Shown here one piece after another: positions 49,145 through 60,790 of a stretch of 64,000 nt of DNA. Each line of letters begins with the position of its first letter. The first letter of the stretch is position 1. The notes under the pieces are model-generated. The model saw only the letters and a program-made list of their open reading frames with translations. It did no database searches and was not told the DNA's origin. The position numbers were made by a program, and so were the translations under genes. Source of the stretch: Limnoperna fortunei (taxonomy: Eukaryota; Mollusca; Bivalvia; Mytilida; Modiolidae); NCBI GenBank assembly GCA_944474755.1, contig OX104116.1:6885547-6949546 (forward strand). The letters are read 5' to 3'.

Positions 49145-51164
49145 TAGTTACATGTACCAGCCATTGTTTGTGTAGCTTCAGTAAGTTTAAAGGAACTAAC
49201 ATCTTTATTTTAAAGAAATTAGTATTGTAGTACTGTATATGATCAAGTATAGCTTTATTTTTGCCGTTTTCTTTTACTTTGTTCTTAACCATTTATATTC
49301 CCAATTTTTAATACTTTGGCTTTTTTGTTTTTGGTACAGGAAGAAAGCTTATATCAATTTAGAATTTTTTAAAATTTCTTATTAATTGTTATTTTTGTCA
49401 TAGTAATTTGAACATGAAAGTTATTCAATCAAACCAGACAAAACTGAAGTTTGGTCACTAAACACTGACACCAACTAAAATACAATTTTACATATACTGT
49501 ATTTGACCTAATAAATGCATTTACAAAAGGGGGGTGTCTATAAGGTAAAAAAAAGTCCATCTATTAAAACAGACAGTACAGAATACCATTAGCTGTATGA
49601 AACATACTATATTTTACAAAAACAATGCAACAATGTCATTAAATATCTAAGTTACATCAGTATACAATGTTATAGTTGAAGAGTAAATGGGGGGGCATTA
49701 ATTTAGGAGGGGCAATCATTAGGTCAAATACAGTAAAATGTACCAAGTTACTGGTCACAGAGTAGTTCTCCCTGCCAAGTAATTCTGGCCACTCAATCTT
49801 TTAATTATTTGTGTGAAAAAATGACATTTTAAATATACTAAGGGTAACTTGTATTGGATGGAAAATTCTAAAATCTATCCATTGAACCTGTGCTGTTGAT
49901 TTTAATGGAATATAAATGCACAATCATCAAAATGGTGAGAATTGCCTCTGTCAATTAAATGGCAAGAACTACTTTCTGATCAGTATATTTGAAATAAAAA
50001 TATAATTAAAATTTAATCTCTCATTTGCTTCTCCTTTCTATTGTTGCCACGTGGAAGTGACAATTGAACAAGAGGGAAGCAAGGGAAAGGTTGCCACGTG
50101 GAAGTGACAATTGAACAAGAGGGAAGCAATGGAAAGATTCTACTGTAGAGTTGTAAATGTTCATTTTCTGATCTGCAAATTTGTGAATGTAAATGTTATG
50201 TATTGAGAATTCTTCATTCTTCACCGATTGATTTGTAAGTGTGATAAACTTTTATTGTAATGATTGTGTATTGTTAATACAGTAATGATTGTGTATTGTT
50301 ATTAATCTGTAATGATTGTGTATTGTTATTAATCTGTAATGATTGTGTATTGTTGTTAATCTGTAATGATTGGGTATTGTTATTAATTTGTAACGATTTC
50401 ATATTATTTTATTCATAAAATATTTACTACCATACTATTTATTTTATATTATTGTAAGTTGTAAAATATGTACTTGATGCAGGGCCACATTGGAAACTAG
50501 TTGTATACTAAATTGTGTTTTCATGTTGAAATATACATGTTTATTATTATAAGTCAACGAATACTATTTTTATATCCAGAAAATATCCTTTTAAATGATT
50601 GAATAATATTATGAACTATATGTATTTTGATTCATTAAAAGATAATCACATGATCACATGTATTTTAGCAGATTGACTGAAAAATGAGACGATGACTTTT
50701 CAAATTGTTGTTGCTGTTAAAATATAATGCATCTTTTGTGGCAAGTGTTCTGTAAAATTTGTAATCTGTTGTGATTACTTATGTTAATAAGTATTGACAA
50801 AGAGTTAATTATAATAAGTACAAGAGTCAGCATAATAGCTCTGGAGAGGAACTTTTTTCAAACAGTTTTTCACTAATGGATGACAGTTGTAACTTTGAAG
50901 TAGTCATTAAAATCACATTGTCAAAATAGGACACAAATTTTATTATTTTGTAGCTTTATCAGAGTTATTTATTGTAGTAAAAATTCATTGTAATGTTGTT
51001 TAAAAAATAAACTTTCCACATGATGAAAATCATGCTATCTCCCAAGTAGGGATTTGGGAACCCCACCATAAAATCTCAATGTCAAAATTTTGACAGGAAG
51101 TAGTGAAAATATTTTGTAGCTTTATCATTGTTATTTATTGTTGCATTGTTAATTCTGCTTACAA
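49145..51164. repeat. Intergenic DNA with small tandem repeats
   Basis: At about 50040-50135 a ~50-bp sequence (gttgccacgtggaagtgaca, attgaacaagagggaagcaa) is duplicated directly. At 50255-50400 there are about five copies of a 26-bp unit taatgattgtgtattgttat. No exons or family similarity in the remainder. Confidence 0.75.
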
Positions 51165-51655
51165 AATAAACTCGTCCCATGATCTGCTGATGTTTATTTC
51201 TTTGTCCCATGATCAGTTGATGTTTATTTCTTTGTCCCATGATCAGTAGTCCGAGAATCCACTGCCGTCTAACGCTTTATTTTATTTTTTTTTGCATGGG
51301 ACGTCAGAGAGCTCCCCATAAGCAAAACAGCAGATTTTGGGACACGGGTTTGAGTCGACAAATTTCATCGTGTCCAGAGGTTAACAAACATTTTCGTCCA
51401 GTTAAACTATATATAAATCGCTTCATTAGATATTTTTCTCTATGAATATAATAATTATACCTTCCGACGTCCCACGCAAAAAAAAAAAAATACACACACA
51501 CACAAAAGCGTTTGACGGCAGAGGATTCTCGGACTAATGATCAGCTGATGTTTATTTCTTTGTCCCATGATCAGCTGATGTTTATTTTTTTGTCCCATGA
51601 TCAGCTGTGTTTATTTTTTGTCCCATGATCAGCTGATGTTTATTTCTTTGTCAAA
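51165..51655 (+). repeat. 28-bp tandem repeat interrupted by a MITE
   Basis: Units of gatgtttatttctttgtccc atgatcagct occur on both sides of a 290-bp insertion (51247-51536): two to three units to the left and four to the right. Confidence 0.88.
51247..51536. mobile_element. MITE with ~28-bp terminal inverted repeats
   Basis: Left end tagtccgagaatccactgcc gtc; right end gacggcagaggattctcgga cta, an almost exact inverse. Just inside, ttttgcatgggacgtc is answered by gacgtcccacgcaaaa. The ends abut TA on both sides, compatible with a TA target-site duplication. A (ca)n tract lies at 51491-51503. No coding frame. Confidence 0.9.
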
Positions 51656-52448
51656 TGTTTAATAATATTGCTCTATTACACTTTAAAACATTTTCTGTCT
51701 AAACCAATTAAACTTCAGTAAACCCTAATTACCTGTAGACCAACTCTAATTAGGCAGTTTATAACAAAATAATTTAATTTCCTTTAAATACTCTGAGCAA
51801 CATTGTCTATTTCGTATAACCTAACTTTGTATTTCATCACGAAAGTGATTCCAGGCGTCATAATTATATGTATTGATGACGTCGACTATACATGGATTCT
51901 TCCGCAAACAACAAGTGAGGACACTTAAAATTGATAAAAGATTATTGGATATAGGCGACTTTGGGTCTTTTTCACTGAACATAAACCACTTTGCTGTTCA
52001 TTGGCATAAACCGACCCAAAGTATCTATATCTAAATTAATCTAACCAGCAATTGAAAAAAATTCTTAAATGTTAATTGATTAATAGTACATATGTAAAAC
52101 AGACCCATAAAGGTTTTCTATCACAGAATGACCAATTTCTCATGTTTAAAAGGTCTCCTCTAACTTTTCCCCTCTACATCTCAACATTCATGGAATAATA
52201 GCAGTACATGCTAATTCAACCAATTTGAACCTTTTATTGCAGATAACTCTTACATGTATCATCTGTGATTGCAATAAACCTTTACTACTTAGTCAGGTGC
52301 AAGTGGAAATGTGATTAAATACCTTTTAATATTACCTGTGGACGAAACACAGATCTGTGCTCATTTTGGTCTGTTCCGATTCCTAAATATAGGACACGAG
52401 TCCGTTTCTAATGATTGTCCTGTATACAATAGTTAACACAAATGTGAC
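51656..52448. other. Intergenic, no gene seen
   Basis: Plain AT-rich sequence with 'tgatgacgtcgactata' near 51875. There is no exon, repeat array or RNA gene that I can support. Confidence 0.5.
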
Positions 52449-53323
52449 CCTGACATATTGTGGCATTTACTGCCTCCCTGACATATTGTGGCATTTACTG
52501 CCTCCCCGACATATTGTGGCATTTACTGCCTCCCCGACATATTGTGGCATTTACTGCCTCCCCGACATATTGTGGCATTTACTGCCTCCCCGACATATTG
52601 TGGCATTTACTGCCTCCCCGACATATTGTGGCATTTACTGCCTCCCCGACATATTGTGGCATTTACTGCCTCCCTGACATATTGTGGCATTTACTGCCTC
52701 CCTGACATATTGTGGCATTTACTGCCTCCCTGACATATTGTGGCATTTACTGCCTCCCTGACATATTGTGGCATTTACTGCCTCCATGACATATTGTGGC
52801 ATTTACTGCCTCCCTGACATATTGTGGCATTTACTGCCTCCCTGACATTGTGGCATTTACTGCCTCCCTGACATATTGTGGCATTTACCGCCTCCCTGAC
52901 ATATTGTGGCATTTACTGCCTCCCTGACATATTGTGGCATTTACTGCCTCCCCGACATATTGTGGCATTTACTGCCTCCCCGACATATTGTGGCATTTAC
53001 TGCCTCCCCGACATATTGTGGCATTTACTGCCTCCCTGACATATTGTGGCATTTACTGCCTCCCCGACATATTGTGGCATTTACTGCCTCCCTAACATAT
53101 TGTGGCATTTACTGCCTCCCTGACATATTGTGGCATTTACTGCCTCCCTGACATATTGTGCCCTGACATATTGTGGCATTTACTGCCTCCCTGACATATT
53201 GTGGCATTTACTGCCTCCATGACATATTGTGGCATTTACTGCCTCCCTGATATATTGTGGCATTTACCGCCTCCCTGACATATTGTGGCATTTACTGCCT
53301 CCCTGACATATTGTGACATTTAC
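52449..53323 (+). repeat. 28-bp minisatellite tgacatattgtggcatttac tgcctccc (about 31 copies)
   Basis: Highly similar units; the main variation is cctgac/cccgac. One short unit lacks 'atatt' partly (near 52846) and one is truncated at 53158-53162. Intergenic. The three-frame open reading of ~81 codons is due to the repeat. Confidence 0.95.
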
Positions 53324-54314
53324 TTACTGGTTTGTGCACCAATTCCAATATCAATTATATTCTGCAATGGTGGCAATCTTGAATATCCAATATGCAGCAA
53401 AATCACAAATTTTGTAGACCATCAACTTATCATTCCATCGTATCTTTCCAAGTACTTTTTGAGTTTTCCTAAATTATTTATTGTGGTCATTGTTATCTTG
53501 GATATGGCATTAAATTTACAAACTTGTTAATTGCCATTAAGATATAGTTGTATAAATTAAGCCAGTGATTGCCCAAATGTTGTAGGTGTCCAAAATGTCC
53601 CGTGTTCAATCTTTACACTGGTGATTGGTAATAAATTTAGAAACTTAGTACATGTAACTTGTATGCATCAAGTGCTTGTGAAATGGTGTCTATTTGTCAA
53701 CTAATTGGATAATCATATTTTAAAACCAAAACATAAATAACAAGGTTAAGGGTCAAAATTGACATTGTTTCAAAGTCACACACATTTGTTTTTGACCTTT
53801 AATGACTGGAATTTTGTTACATCTCATCTTTATAACCAACAAAGTTATAGATGGACACACATTTGATTCAGTGCCCAACAGCAGCCTTGACAATATCACT
53901 GTGACGCCCACACAGATGCAGGACAACGGATCGTGAACCCTATGTGTTGACTCAGCAATGCAGAATATTTCTGCAAGGTAAACTAAATTTCTTAAAAGAA
54001 GTAAATATTTTTATATGATGAGCTGCTTTTGCTTTGTAAAATTGCAAGAAAGGATGCATTTGATAAATGTTCAAATGACAGAGTTTATTGTTTATATTGG
54101 TCCGAGTCAGTTATTTTCTCCCTTAATAATCACTTCTATAAAATACCTTGAACATATCAATAAAATCACTCTATCCCTGACATGTTTAAAATCAAATATT
54201 CCTATTATTATCTCCCTTGCATTTTTCTCCTGGACAATATTAATTGCTTACGGTTCAAGCCATTTAACATAAACACACACAAATAATTTAAAAACATTTT
54301 AATATTTCTACAAA
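53324..54314. other. Intergenic, probable PUS1 3' end
   Basis: No exons seen. On the minus strand an AATAAA (TTTATT at 54084-54089) lies ~226 bases past the PUS1 stop and may be its poly(A) signal. Confidence 0.4.
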
Positions 54315-54533
54315 TCACGATTGACCACTAACTGTTTCTTTCTCAGGATGAGTTTGCATGTCATTACCAGGAACTGATTCAGTTATTACATTAGGTTCTG
54401 ACTTTGAACAGTCTTCTTTGTTATCTCCCTTACAATCCATAGAGTTGTCCTCCTTGCATTCTACATTTTCAATGCCTTTAAGATTATCTCCAACTTGCTT
54501 CATTTTTGACTCTGGGGATATCACAATATCAGG
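54315..54533 (-). CDS. PUS1 last exon: acidic, low-complexity C-terminal tail
   Basis: Acceptor gtattttcag on the minus strand, phase 0, stop TGA at 54317-54315. 72 residues rich in Glu, Asp, Lys and Ser ('VECKEDNSMDCKGDNKEDC'). PUS1 proteins usually end in a divergent disordered tail, so this fits by position, but similarity alone would not identify it. A further small exon between this and 57317 cannot be excluded. Confidence 0.7.
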   Translation of the reverse strand, partial: PDIVISPESKMKQVGDNLKGIENVECKEDNSMDCKGDNKEDCSKSEPNVITESVPGNDMQTHPEKETVSGQS

Positions 54534-57500
54534 CTGAAAATACATGAGTGCATTTTAAAATGTTATAATTTTAGTGTCAAATAAAACCTGCTTAGTATAC
54601 AACTGTCATTTCTATTGAATTTACATTACTTTCTTCATTTTAAACCTATTTGTCTGTTAGCCTAAGCAATGTTATAATTAACCGAAACCTTGGACATGAA
54701 TTCTAGTCCTTTAATCAGATTTACTATAAATACATAAAACTACTTCCTTGTCAAAAAATATTCTATCTCATTTAATAATATAGTTACAGATAGTTTTTCC
54801 AATTTTTGAATTTATTATACAGTGATTCTGCTACCATGATTGTTGGATACACATATTAGTGACTAGTGGTAAAGGATACCCTCCCTTTTAATCAACAAAC
54901 CAACTCACATACTACAGTAATGGAAGCGGGAGGTTTGGCATGCCATAAAACCTGGTTTATACTACCAATCTTTTGAAATGCCTGTACCAAATCAGGATCA
55001 TTGCTGTATTTGTTATATTTTTGGTTGTTGATTCTGGAGTATGTCTGTTTCTTTGACTTTTTGATTTGTGGATTGTCTTTTTGAGTTTCATCAGTGTTTG
55101 ATATTTAGGAGATAACTGTATTTGAAGATTTGCCGGCATCAATTGGTGATTTGATGGTCGGAATTGAGTTTATTGGTGACGCGTAAGCTGAGCCAGTAAA
55201 CGGATATTTCAAATCACCAACTGATGACGGGAAATCCTCAAATACAGTTATCTCCATTCTAATGCTAAGACAATAAAAAACTAAATTAACTGATCAAAAT
55301 TGGAATTTTTTATTTGCCGGAAATAACGTCTGCACTTGCGTTAAAATCTGACTGCATCAATCGTGGAATTGATGTCATGAAATTATTAACGTTTTCCGAT
55401 CAGAATTGACGTTACATCAAGAACTGCATTAAAATTTGTTATTACCTTCATTTATAAGGTCAATAGTAAATCAAAATGGCACAAATCTGTTAATACATAA
55501 AGTGAAAGTATGTGGTGCGCAATGACAACTATGGCTTCCTTGCCAGAAAAATTTGGAGTGAGTGAAAATGTACTTTTATGAAAGTATATATTCCCAGATT
55601 GCAAAGCTCATTGTGATGTTTTTTTTAATTGGGCATACTATGCTTACCTGCAGTCATACAAAGCATATAAATGAATACATGAATTATATTTTGTAGTTTT
55701 GGGTTCGTTCTTCAAAGTATAATCAGTAATTTTTTTAACGATCCAGTTTTTTATGTCAGTTCCAAGATAACTACATGAATAACTTTTAAAGCATGACAGA
55801 CAGCTAAAATAATAATGCCTGTCACATTTTATTTGCCACAAATTTTCAGACCTCATATAAAATGCACAACTGACTACGCTGTACATCATTTATTTATGAA
55901 GATTTATAGAGGAATCAATATTAAAATGTCATAAAATTAGTTATATACCATTCATTATATTTGCCTAATATTACAATTTTCACTTTTGAAAGAACAGTTA
56001 AGAAAAATCCAGAATTATAGATAATGGTCTAATGTCTAAGATTAAGATTTTAGAAAAAAAGTTCAAGTCCAATGGTGAACACAATCACAACCTTTGCAAT
56101 AATGTCAAAAAGTTTTAGTAGCTACAACATTGTAGATTCTGTGACTATTTTTGATCACAGTGGAAATAAAATCAAAGGAGCTACATTATAGAGGCTACAA
56201 GTTCACCATGCAACCAAAAACTTTCAAAGAGTCAGAAGATTTCAGTTTTTGGTGATTTAACCTTTTGGATCTTAAAGCATATCTGTAAAGAGAATTACTA
56301 TAAATATATATAGTTAACTGTCATGTTTCGGACAACCATGCCTCCCTACCTGACAGATATCTCACTACTAGGAAGGCATGGTTGTTAAATTACATCGATA
56401 TCATTTTCATAGATGCAATAAAATAGAAGGTAGATTAAGTGCTCACAAGATTTTGATTCAAAATGTAAAATAAAATAATTTAGCATGACTTTCCGAGTGG
56501 GGAGCATACATTTTTTTATATTTGAACAAAATATGTGTGGTCGGGTCTGTCGAACAAGATATTGATTTGTTGTGGCTTGTGTTCAAAAGGTAAAAAACTT
56601 AGTAAACAGGAAGTAAGAGTTGGATAGGTCCTACAATACGGCATGATCCCTACAAAGCCTTTTTTTGTTCAGGAGCTACAAAGAGGTCCCATTACTAGTA
56701 ATGGAGAAACCCAGGAGTGATTCACACCCAGGGGTTTTATGCATATAATCAGCTATTTAACTGTTTCCCTGGTTTGCTACATACTTTTTAATGTCTTTGA
56801 AGTTTAAAAGATGTTTCTTACAACACATTTTCCATTAGTTTTACACTTTATTTGTAAATCATGGCATTGTGGACAAAATTTGAATTCCATAAGTTAATAC
56901 TTTCTGAATCAAATTGGTAAAAATGTTCATTCTGAATAAATTTTTCTGGATTTATTGAATAAGCTGGGATCAAATTTCTACCATTCTACACTTCACAATT
57001 TCAATTTTATCAAAATGCCATGAATAAGAAAAAATGGGAAAATGATTTAATTAGACATTTTAGAAATATCAGCTGAGAGGCAGAGAAAGGAAAACATATT
57101 TATAAAACAAAAACAGCAGTTTAATAGCGGAAAATATGTATAAATCCTAAGAGATTTTTGTTTCATTACCAGTAATGGGACCTCTTTGTAAAATTTCAGT
57201 ATTGTATCACCATTGCTGCCAAAAAGGAACAGAAAAGGTAATGGACACTCCCACCAACACACACACACTCCAACCCAACATTGAGCGGGAACATAATTAA
57301 TGTCGGATTGACTTACATTATTCTTACAATTCTTTAATGTATCTCTGATGCCAAATCGGGGACGTCTTTTTTCTTGGTCATCAACTACATCAAACTCGTG
57401 ATATTGCAGATCGCCAAGCCATTCCATCATTCTGAACAATGTTAAGAAATAACACACAGGTAAATGACATGTTTACATGTAAATATGTGTAGTACCAAAT

Positions 57501-60500
57501 GGTAAGTCCATTTCATTAGACAGTATCAAGGTTCTGAGAAGAGGAGGAATAAAAGCTACTGTTTTGTTAACCATCATAAACCTACTATACAACTCTAATT
57601 CCTGACAATATCGTTGATCCTACTTATAACGGTATAGAATTTGTGTTTGCCGAAATGTAGATTATAAGATCTGAATTAATTTTTTGGGGAATTCTGCTGC
57701 CTAAAGCTCTGGAACAACCTATTTGTACTTTCAATATATATTTGGTCTGTATGTCATTATTGAGACTGTATCAGTTGAAATACATGTTGGCTTTAATAAA
57801 CTGTATACCTTATGTACATTTGATGACTTCTATTGTTATCATCAAACCATTTGTCTTAAAACAGGTTTTAATATGAATATGATTCCAAACTAATGTTTAA
57901 GGGACTGCAGAATTTAACTCCACTTTCAGCAATTTTTCAGCTATATCATGGTGTCTAGTTTTTATTAGCTCACCTGACCCTAAGGGTCAGTGTGAGCTAT
58001 TCTCATCACTTTGCGTCCGTCGTCGTCGTCATCGTCATAGTTGTCATCAGCTATAAACTTTTTACATTTCAATCTTCTTCACTACAACCCCTTGGCCAAT
58101 TGGAACCAAACTTGGCAGGAATGTTAATTGGGTGGTTTTTAACAAAGTTTGAGTTTTGGGTGCTGATCAAATATGAAACATGGTGGCCATTAATGCGTTC
58201 TGATTGTCTGAAATTCAAAAATCTTTTTCTCATAAACTGCTTGGCAGATTGATTTGAAATATTGCAGAAATGTACCTTAGATAATCCTCTACAAAGTTTA
58301 AGTTTTTTGTGCCAATCCAAAATCCAAGATGGCCACCATCGCAGGACATAGTTTAACATAGGATCTTTTGGGAAAAACATACAAACATCTTCTCTAAAAC
58401 TGTTCCACACAATGAAACCAAATTAATAAGGAAATGAACATTGGATAATTATCATATTGTTTTGGGTTTTTCGACCCAAATGCAAATTCAACATGGCTTC
58501 CAGGGCAACTAATGGGTTCTGATTGGCTGAAATTTCAAAAATCTTTTTTCACAAACCGCTTAGCAGATTGATTTGTAATACTGCACAAATGTACCTTAGA
58601 TGGTCCTCTACAAAATTTGAGTTTTTGTGCAGATCCAAAATCCAAGATGGCCACCATGGTGGAACACAGCTTAACATAGGACCCTATGGGAAAACCATAC
58701 AAACAGCTTCTTCTCTAAAACTCAGTTCCACACAATACAACCAAATAATACAGAAGTGAATCTTGGAGAGCAATCTTATAATTTTAAATTTTTCGAGCCG
58801 ATAGGAAATTCAACATGTCTGCCAGAGCTGCAAATGCGTTCTGACTGGCTGAGATTTTAAAAATTTGTTTCTCACAAACCACTTGGCAGATTTTACGATA
58901 TGTGATATTGTATGGTCCTCTACCAATTTTGAATTTTTTGTTTCAATCCAAAATACAAGATTGCTGCCACCATGGAACATCACTTAACATACTAACATAT
59001 GAAAAGACATAAAAACTGTCCTACTGCTGATAGGAAATTCAACATTGCAACATTCATAGAAACAGCATCTTCACATAAACTCTTAGCTTTTAATGTCAAA
59101 ACTTGCAAGAAAAGTCTTGTCTCTTAAAGTTTTTTTGTAAGTCAGGTGAGCGATACAGGCTTTTAAGAGCCTCTAGTTTGGAGAGGAAGCCGGAGTAAAG
59201 CCTGAAGTAAACATGACACTAAATAGTCCCGAGCTTTTATAAAGGATACACTTTTTGTTCTTTCTCAGTCTGCATAATGTCAGAGTATATGTATTCCTCT
59301 TTGAACTTCTCGATTTCTGTCTGAAACTTTGACCAATCCAAACAATCGTGTATTCCATCATCCCCATATCGTCTGTTGTAACTATCATAATGCGGCTACA
59401 AAGTGAATACAAAAATAGTAAAGAATTAGGGTATAACTAGTCCATTTAAAAGGAGGATAAATTTTGATAAGTCAAAGAGACTATGAAAAAATATTTGACT
59501 TATCACATGTTTCTGTTTGATTGTAACATTTATAGTCGAAATACAATGACCTGTCAGGTACTTTCTACCTATTGCTCAATCAATTCCAAAAAAAGATAAC
59601 AGCTGTTTAGAAAACTGCTTCAATCTGTTTTCTTTAAAGCTCTTAATAAGAAAGAGTTGGACATTTAAATTGCAGCTATTCATGCATGACTCAGGTAACT
59701 TCTAACTTCTAATCTGGCCAATAGAGTACAATGTAGATGGAACACTTAGAAGTTTAAAACTTACCTGAGTCATGCAAGAGTAGCTGCAATTTAAATGTCC
59801 AAGCTATCACTGATGAAGAGCTTTAAAGAAAACAGAATGAAGCAGTTTTGTATACAGCTGTTATCTGTACTAAGAATTGGTTGACCAATATGTAGAAAAT
59901 ACCTGACAGGTCATTGTATTTTGACTATAGTTACTGATGCCATAAGAGTTCATATGTACCTGTCCTTTGCAGTGATTTGTTTAATTATCAGTTTCTATGA
60001 TATATTTCTCTTCAGGGTATTTCATTAAGTCACATAAAATTACCCATTTTGAACCCAACAGATACAACATGTAACTAAGAAAGTTGGAGGTAACTTACAG
60101 TACAACTTCAGAGGCAGTAACCCACATTAAACTGATATATTTGCAGTAATAAAATTCAAAAAACTTGAGAAAATAATTTACCTTTCAAACTTCTAAAATA
60201 ACAATTAACTTGGAAACTAAACATCTTATTAATACAACACAAATACCAATAATTTTTAAATTTAAAAAACAGGTTCAACCATATTGGAAGACTGTATAGC
60301 TCAATATGTAGCTGCATGTTTAAATTTTGACATGTGCTACGAACTTTGAAGCAAGAGGGTTTAATTACATAGTGGAACCGCTAGACTATAATATATCCAA
60401 CATAAACATTTTGTTAACTTTGTTGAAATTAACTAAAGTTTGTTTATTGGAGAAAAAAATCTTGCACAGGCAAGTTTGACAGTGACCGTGAATGGTGAAG

Positions 60501-60662
60501 TTCAAAGCAGCTTCAAAGAAGAATAAAACAATTATGAGGGATGCCATGTGATGTCTAAAAGCTCACAAGGACTTATGGTGCATAAACCTAGAGTGATAAA
60601 ACATAGACTTCATTTACCCGATCTAAACACAGTCCAAGTGCTGGAGCCTTTGGAACATCCAC
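54315..60662 (-). CDS. PUS1: PUS1, tRNA/mRNA pseudouridine synthase, C-terminal four exons
   Basis: Seen: exons 60662-60618, 59395-59250, 57431-57317 and 54533-54315, with consensus acceptors and donors. They join in phase to about 150 codons ending in TGA. The protein reads VDVPKAPALGLCLDR, then 'YNRRYGDDGIHDCLDW', 'EIEKFKEEYIYSDIMQTE', 'MMEWLGDLQYHEF'. This is the C-terminal part of PUS1 as I know it from vertebrates (VPKAPGLGL, YN.R.G.DG.H..LDW, FKEE.IY, ..WL..L..H.F). The enzyme isomerises uridine to pseudouridine in tRNAs, nuclear and mitochondrial. The catalytic aspartate and N-terminal domain are encoded beyond the right edge. It converges with the PARP14-like gene. Confidence 0.9.
54534..57316 (-). 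other. PUS1 intron with foldbacks
   Basis: It contains a clear foldback element at 55108-55255 and a short hairpin near 56334-56386 (caaccatgcctccctac against aggaaggcatggttg). Otherwise AT-rich DNA; the short open frames have no recognisable similarity. Confidence 0.55.
55108..55255. mobile_element. Foldback MITE (~148 bp)
   Basis: Left arm ggagataactgtatttgaag atttgccggcatca; right arm tgatgacgggaaatcctcaa atacagttatctcc, an imperfect inverse over about 48 bases including the inner ttggtgatttga/tcaaatcaccaa. The loop is ~50 bp. No coding. Confidence 0.85.
57317..57431 (-). CDS. PUS1 third exon in window
   Basis: Acceptor attgttcag; needs one base to complete a codon begun in the previous exon; ends with donor gtaagt. 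38 codons starting MMEWLGDLQYHEFDVVDDQ. It matches the position of the PUS1 'AQWLSTLPIHNF'-type segment in vertebrates. The following KRRPRFGIRDTLKN is lineage-specific. Confidence 0.85.
57914..59205. mobile_element. SINE fragment split by a TIR element
   Basis: Left SINE piece 57914-57966 (aactccactttcagcaattt ... tagtttttatt) and right piece 59178-59205 (ttggagaggaagccggagta). Together they rebuild the central SINE region seen at 33700-33770. Between them is the TIR element 57967-59177. Confidence 0.8.
57967..59177. mobile_element. TIR element, copy 2, nested
   Basis: Left end agctcacctgaccctaaggg; right end gtaagtcaggtgagcgatac plus agcctctagt. The inside has three to four ~310-bp units like those of 41889-43399 ('tccaaaatccaagatggcca', 'aaaccgcttagcaga', 'taacataggaccctatggg') and a cgtcgtcgtc tract near 58020. 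It lies in a PUS1 intron. No protein-coding frame. Confidence 0.85.
59250..59395 (-). CDS. PUS1 second exon in window
   Basis: Acceptor cactttgtag, phase 0 in. The donor is placed at gtatcc (59249) rather than two bases earlier, because it leaves phase 2 as the next exon needs and keeps the spacing TEKEQKV-MMEWL equal to that of vertebrate PUS1. 48 codons plus two bases: 'PHYDSYNRRYGDDGIHDC', 'LDWSKFQTEIEKFKEEYIY'. Confidence 0.9.
59531..59928. mobile_element. Long-inverted-repeat MITE, copy 2
   Basis: Left end tatagtcgaaatacaatgac ctgtcagg; right end cctgacaggtcattgtattt tgactata. The inner arms match over most of each half (gactcaggtaactt against acttacctgagtc; ttgcagctattcatgc against gcaagagtagctgcaa). 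Same family as 4153-4559. Located in a PUS1 intron. Confidence 0.88.
59929..60617 (-). other. PUS1 intron, nothing further seen
   Basis: AT-rich intron between the MITE and the next PUS1 exon; no repeat or exon recognised. Confidence 0.5.
60618..60662 (-). CDS. PUS1 first exon in window
   Basis: A 45-bp exon with acceptor cttaatttcag and donor gtaaat, phase 0 on both sides, encoding VDVPKAPALGLCLDR. The motif is strongly diagnostic of PUS1/TruA-type pseudouridine synthases, where it forms the last core strand region (P.APGLGL). Confidence 0.92.
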
Positions 60663-60790
60663 CTGAAATTAAGAAATTTCACAATTAAAACAGAACAAAT
60701 ATTCTCAATCATTATTTATATTTGTTTTTTTATGATAGGAAGTGTATGTCACACATTGCTCTGTTACATTAAAATAATTTATGTGAAAGT

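Noticed and set aside
57047..57457. 136-codon minus-strand frame as one exon
   Set aside because: Only 57431-57317 is bounded by splice sites and matches PUS1; the rest reads through acceptor and donor.
59251..59252. PUS1 donor two bases earlier (gtgtat)
   Set aside because: It would leave phase 0, and the next exon would then read into a stop; the gtatcc donor restores the phase and the family spacing.
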